Position numbers and translations under genes: made by a program. A stretch of DNA of 64,000 nt, from positions 1 to 64,000 of the forward strand of contig CBFFRP010000042.1 in the NCBI GenBank assembly GCA_965644295.1. The letters run 5' to 3'. Shown here in pieces: positions 60,526-64,000 of this stretch. The notes below the pieces were generated by a model. The model did no database searches. It saw only the letters and a program-made list of their open reading frames with translations, and was not told the DNA's origin. The stretch comes from Paraphysomonas bandaiensis (lineage: Eukaryota > Chrysophyceae). How positions within the stretch are numbered: position 1 is the first letter of the stretch; the number at the start of each line of letters is the position of its first letter.

Positions 60526-60660
60526 CAGGCTTGCGTAACCATTAATGGTAATGGCCATTAATGGCCATTAATGGCCTTCCCCCATAAAATGGAAAAAAAG
60601 CAATTCATTAATGGCCATAAAAATGGGGGAGAGATGTAGTGCCCATTAATGGCCATTAAT
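60526..60660 (+). repeat. Left hAT end with ccattaatgg palindromes
   Basis: Besides the 23-bp terminal repeat, the left end contains about six ccattaatgg or attaatggcc copies and the string attaatggccataaaaatgg, which recurs in the right end. These are likely transposase-binding subterminal repeats. Confidence 0.85.
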
Positions 60661-61382
60661 GGCAATATCCATTAGTTAGTATCCAGTTGTCAGCATCATG
60701 CGAGAATACGTGACAAGCCACGACCTTCCGGTGCATTATTAGTTATTAATATATTATATACGTATTTAAGTCATTTAAGCAATCTGTTTTAAGAATTCAT
60801 ATAAATTCTATTGATGTGATAGCAGCACAATCATGTTGTGAATGTTAACATGAATTGATTGTACCACCTTCTTTTCTAGTTTTAAATTCACAGCCCAGCC
60901 ACTTGTCAGCATAAGCAATAAGAACTTTATGTAATATATTATAATACAAAAAGGTAAAGATATGTAAAGACTGTGAGTATATAGTGAATATAAGCAATAA
61001 ACGGAGACGTTTAAACCCTAATTTAAACGAGAAGAAATTACAACACGAGTGGCTCGATCATATTTGCAATGTGTAGGTGGCAACGCATATATAATGTAAT
61101 GAACAAATATTGCATTTTTAATACTTATTAAATCGCCATTTGCTCAGAGTTCTCAGTCATGTTGATCTGCAACTTCATCCATCTCTTGCTTATTATGTTC
61201 CCATTTTTTTCCCCTGATTTTTGACTTAAAAAACTCAAAAAAGAGAAAAAACAATAATATTCCATATTTTAAACCGTCACTTGGACAGCAGTAATAGTAA
61301 AACCACCCATTATATAGATTTAAGAAATGCGATACGCAGCAGGATTACCATAAATGTTCTGTTCAATGCACCATATTAATAA

Positions 61383-62194
61383 ATGAGCAAATTATACGAC
61401 GGCCCTACAATTTACAAAGCCTTTTTCGAGAAAGATGAGTCGGATCCATGCCTGCACATGTGCAAATTGTGCGGTGCAGGTTCAAAGAAACTGAAGCAAA
61501 ATCTTAGCAAAGGCTACACAAGTTGCATTGCCCATGTCAAAGGTAGACATTCAGAAGGCTGGGAACAGGCTTTGAAGAGTGCTTTGGAACAGCAAAAGAC
61601 AAAGGGGGGACCATATCTAGCTATATGGAGAGGACAGTGACAAGGAAAGCCATCAATATTCACAAATGGTTAGAGTGGGTAATTATGGGTGACCAGCCTT
61701 TTTCCTTTGTGGAGAATTCTTTCACTCGAAAGAACACTAATTTGGAGTCGATTTCACGTACAACTCTGATGAAGTATCTTGAAAAACTTGGGTTGTCTCT
61801 GGAGAATGCAATAAAACACATCATCCCCAATTCTTTCGGTCTTATTTTCGATGGTTGGACTTGCGGCTATCTCCTTGCGGCTCATAAGGATGACGATAGC
61901 AGTGGCGATGATGAAACGGGGGAAACAGGAGGATTTGCTGTGGATATAGTGAGAGAAGCTGTGGCAAAAAAGGCAAAGAACAGCAGGAGAGCCACTAAAT
62001 ATCGCTCCATGAATCATTTGGTGACGACTTCCAATATTGTTGAGCGATTATTTAGCAGAGCAAAACTTATTATGAGAGACCAGCGCAAGCTAATGGAACC
62101 CCAACATTTGGAGCTGCTACTCTTTTTGCGTTGCAACAAATTCTTATGGAACGAAGTTACCATTGATGATATTATAGTTGCTGATGATGTTTAA
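61383..62194 (+). pseudogene. hAT transposase remnant (BED finger, N-terminal domain, C-terminal dimerisation domain)
   Basis: The first frame (from ATG 61383) has a BED-type zinc finger (CKLC ... CIAHVKGRH). It stops at 61640, and the protein continues in another frame from about 61625 with KWLEWVI, FSFVENSFTRKNTNLE and FGLIFDGWT. It then jumps, within one frame, to the C-terminal hAT dimerisation region (TSNIVERLFSRAKLIM, LELLLFLRCNKFLWN), so most of the catalytic core and the insertion domain are missing. There is thus one frameshift and one large internal deletion. The product cannot be an active transposase. Confidence 0.9.
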
Positions 62195-62442
62195 GAATAT
62201 TGTTCGTATTAGCTATCTGACCTGACTGTAACATGGGAACGAACTGCTCATCATTGCTGTTAAATTGCTAGTACTTAGTCTAATTATTAGCACTTTCCAT
62301 TTACTTCTTTCTAAAAAGCAATAAAGCAATAGTAATCAAACCATAAATGGTCCATTAATGGCCATTAATGGCCATAAAAATGGTGGGATTTTTAAAATTA
62401 ATGGCCATAAAAATGGGGGAAGCAATGCGTCGCCATTAATGG

Positions 62443-62465
62443 CCATTAATGGTTACGCAAGCCTG
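62443..62465 (-). repeat. Right hAT terminal inverted repeat
   Basis: A perfect 23-bp inverted match to 60526-60548, followed by the right copy of the cacacacc target duplication. Confidence 0.95.
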
Positions 62466-62841
62466 CACACACCTGCTCCTTACACTCCACCTGGTTGCTG
62501 TGCTTCTCCTGGTTGCCGTGAGGCACACAAGGCTGTCCCCTATGCAAATTGCACAAAATGTATGTTTAATCTTAAGAGATTCAGTGTGGTAGTGGTTGAC
62601 TTAGATCACTGCTTTCACCTGACATACTGCACTTCTTTGTACAACGTCCCTACACATCTATCATATAGCGAAAATGGTCACACCTTGGTGTTAGCGGCGA
62701 CACACAAGCAGTTCTCGTAGCGTACATGAGTTTACACTATGTAGTAAATGGTAGATGCTTATCTAGCTTGACTAGTTTGTCCATCTAGCTACTAAGGTGG
62801 TGCAGATTTTTAACGCCTATTGCTAATAATAAGTCTTTCAA

Positions 62842-63281
62842 TATATAGGTAGGTAGAGCGACCTATTGGTACCGAATTCGTCCCACCGATGAGCCAAATC
62901 AGCGGAAGAGCCAAATGTACCCACCACAAATGTAGATGTAGACTTCGATAATATAATTCTAATATTTCAACATAAATGAAACCCTAGACTATGAATTGAA
63001 GTGTAGAATGTGGGGAATATTAGTTTATTATTTATTATTATGCATAACCTAGAGCCACTTCAAAGCTCAAGGCTACTACGACCACATTATAAATATACAT
63101 ATCCAGAACTCATTGTATTTCCCAAGATTTATTCAAATTCTCGAATATAATAAATCCGTTCATTGTTTGGGTTGATGTCTGTGCATTAAAAACTACCTGC
63201 TATTGACAGACTAAAATGCCACAAATAACAAATCGTATACAAAGTAACCTAAAACTACTACAGGGATTCAAGATTACCAAA
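62842..63281. other. Intergenic region downstream of the ankyrin gene
   Basis: AT-rich spacer with no gene recognised. It contains an isolated cctattggtaccgaattcgt string near the end of the last tail unit. Confidence 0.5.
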
Positions 63282-64000
63282 CTAGAGCTGTTCAATATTT
63301 TCGAGCCCAAGGCCCTCATAGCAAGTAAGTCCGTCTTTGTTTCTGATACTGTCATCAGCTCCCTTGCTAACCAAATAGTCACCAACTTCATTGTATCCGT
63401 ACGAGTACGCAAAATGCAGAGCGGTCTGACCATTGAGATTCTGGGTGTTAAGCTCGGCACCCCTACGCAAACAAAGTTTAATCATGCGCTTATTGCCATT
63501 CTGAGCGGCGATATGAAGCATGGTGTTCCCGGCCTCGTCCTGGTAGTCCATACCGAGGTTCCAATCTGGGTGGTTCATCATCTCATCGACTTCACCAAAC
63601 TTTCCGTGACGGCACAGCGAGCACACCTTCTTGAAGTCCTCTGCAAGCTTCTGTGCCTTTGATATACCCAGTTTCTGGTTCGCGATACCTTCGTTGTCAA
63701 CAGTACTGACAGCTCCGTCATCCATACCCTTAGCCATTTCTGCGAGCTTTTGAGCATCGAAAAGTTGTTCTGCCTTCGTCGCGAGAGTAGGAATGAATTC
63801 GTTGTTAAGGGGACGCTTACCAGCCGACCATGGGTCGAATCCAATGGCAACCCAGTCGATCGCCGCACTGCGAGGCTTTACTCGGCCAATTGTGTGTGCT
63901 TGTGGGAGATTAGGAACATGAGGGAGATAGTCACACATCTGTTTTGCGACACGTTTAGCTTCAATATTAGAAAAAAAGCCAACTGGAAGGCTGTTGACCA
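63282..64000 (-). CDS. Ankyrin-repeat protein, N-terminus beyond the window
   Basis: The frame is open to the window edge on the minus strand and ends at 63282, so only the C-terminal part (at least 239 codons) is present. A conserved-looking segment (GFDPWSAGKRPLNNEFIP) precedes a helical region. Two or three ankyrin repeats follow: DEAGNTMLHIAAQNGNKRMI and NGQTALHFAYSYGYNEVGDY, with a third starting NKDGLTCYEGLG. The repeats end within 30 residues of the stop, so the ankyrin module is C-terminal. The upstream frame (EAKRVAKQMCDYLPHVPN) continues without a stop, so an ATG just inside the window at 63938 is probably internal. The function is unknown; ankyrin repeats mediate protein binding. 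Confidence 0.75.
   Translation of the reverse strand, partial: VNSLPVGFFSNIEAKRVAKQMCDYLPHVPNLPQAHTIGRVKPRSAAIDWVAIGFDPWSAGKRPLNNEFIPTLATKAEQLFDAQKLAEMAKGMDDGAVSTVDNEGIANQKLGISKAQKLAEDFKKVCSLCRHGKFGEVDEMMNHPDWNLGMDYQDEAGNTMLHIAAQNGNKRMIKLCLRRGAELNTQNLNGQTALHFAYSYGYNEVGDYLVSKGADDSIRNKDGLTCYEGLGLENIEQL

Larger units (their letters stand above)
60526..62465 (+). mobile_element. hAT-family DNA transposon, internally deleted, with complete ends
   Basis: The element is 1,940 bp with perfect 23-bp terminal inverted repeats starting caggcttgcgtaaccattaa (60526-60548 and 62443-62465). It is flanked by the 8-bp direct repeat cacacacc (60518-60525 and 62466-62473), the size expected for hAT elements. 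The ends carry many copies of the palindrome ccattaatgg. It encodes a shortened, frameshifted transposase, so it is probably non-autonomous but could be moved in trans. Confidence 0.95.
59856..62841 (+). mobile_element. Type-2 element, old copy, split by an hAT transposon
   Basis: The left part (59856-60525) is a diverged copy of the start of the element at 45691 (aattctctg, agcccaacaaaaagtt, ctcatgttgtacacgct). The right part (62466-62722) continues to the structured terminus (about 62672-62722, weakened outer stem), followed by one tail unit with aacgcctattgctaataata to about 62841. Without the hAT insertion and its target duplication it would be about 1.0 kb. No intact coding frame remains. 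Confidence 0.65.

Overview
This window is nuclear DNA from a eukaryotic microbe. Genes are split by many very short introns (mostly 43-70 bp, GT...AG), have polyadenylation-like AATAAA signals, and lack operon structure. Several signs point to a flagellated or basal-body-bearing protist, with stramenopile-type affinity as an inference only: an SLC26 transporter fused to STAS and cyclic-nucleotide domains, a PX-PH phospholipase D, a hybrid histidine kinase, a CFAP97/EF-hand protein, an SSX2IP/Msd1 homologue, a diatom-like GH18 chitinase and an hAT transposase of a type common in oomycetes. No species is assigned.

Layout. 0.7-5.5 kb: cohesin subunit STAG/Scc3 (+). 7.0-9.4 kb: mitochondrial elongation factor G (-), divergent from a small mitoribosomal protein gene of mL59 type (+, 9.9-10.6 kb). 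11.2-16.6 kb: a Ty1/Copia retrotransposon with identical LTRs. 17.0-18.0 kb: kinetochore MIS12 (-), divergent from SSX2IP-like (+, 18.6-20.6 kb). 20.8-23.1 kb: decayed LINE and a SINE-like repeat, both reversed. 23.9-28.9 kb: a giant LRR plus EF-hand protein (-), divergent from a hybrid histidine kinase (+, 29.9-32.1 kb). 33.9-35.2 kb: secreted chitinase (+). 36.9-41.7 kb: phospholipase D with a large insert and a degenerate second catalytic motif (+). 42.0-47.8 kb: a nested repeat graveyard. 48.0-52.4 kb: CFAP97-domain/EF-hand protein (-). 53.0-55.1 kb: ER Hsp70 BiP (+). 56.2-59.0 kb: SLC26-STAS-cNMP transporter (-), beside a possible tiny tail-anchored protein gene (+). 59.6-62.8 kb: a cluster of short palindromes, then a repeat interrupted by a complete-ended but internally deleted hAT transposon. 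63.3 kb to the edge: ankyrin-repeat protein (-), running off the window.

The most unusual system is the repeat family that ties the intergenic regions together. At least ten loci carry the same roughly 50-bp terminal motif, which folds into an outer stem enclosing two hairpins. Two stem positions show paired (compensatory) changes between copies. It is followed by a variable number of roughly 70-95-bp tail units. The tail is shared by RNase-H-encoding LINE copies, a second protein-coding type without visible reverse transcriptase, and a short SINE-like type. One tail unit has inserted alone and is flanked by a 15-16-bp target duplication. This looks like a LINE with dependent non-autonomous partners that all share a structured 3-prime RNA end.

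The host genes do not form a pathway cluster. Loose themes are chromosome segregation (STAG, MIS12), basal body/flagellum (SSX2IP, CFAP97), mitochondrial translation (EF-G, mL59) and membrane or calcium signalling (PLD, hybrid kinase, EF-hand proteins, SLC26).
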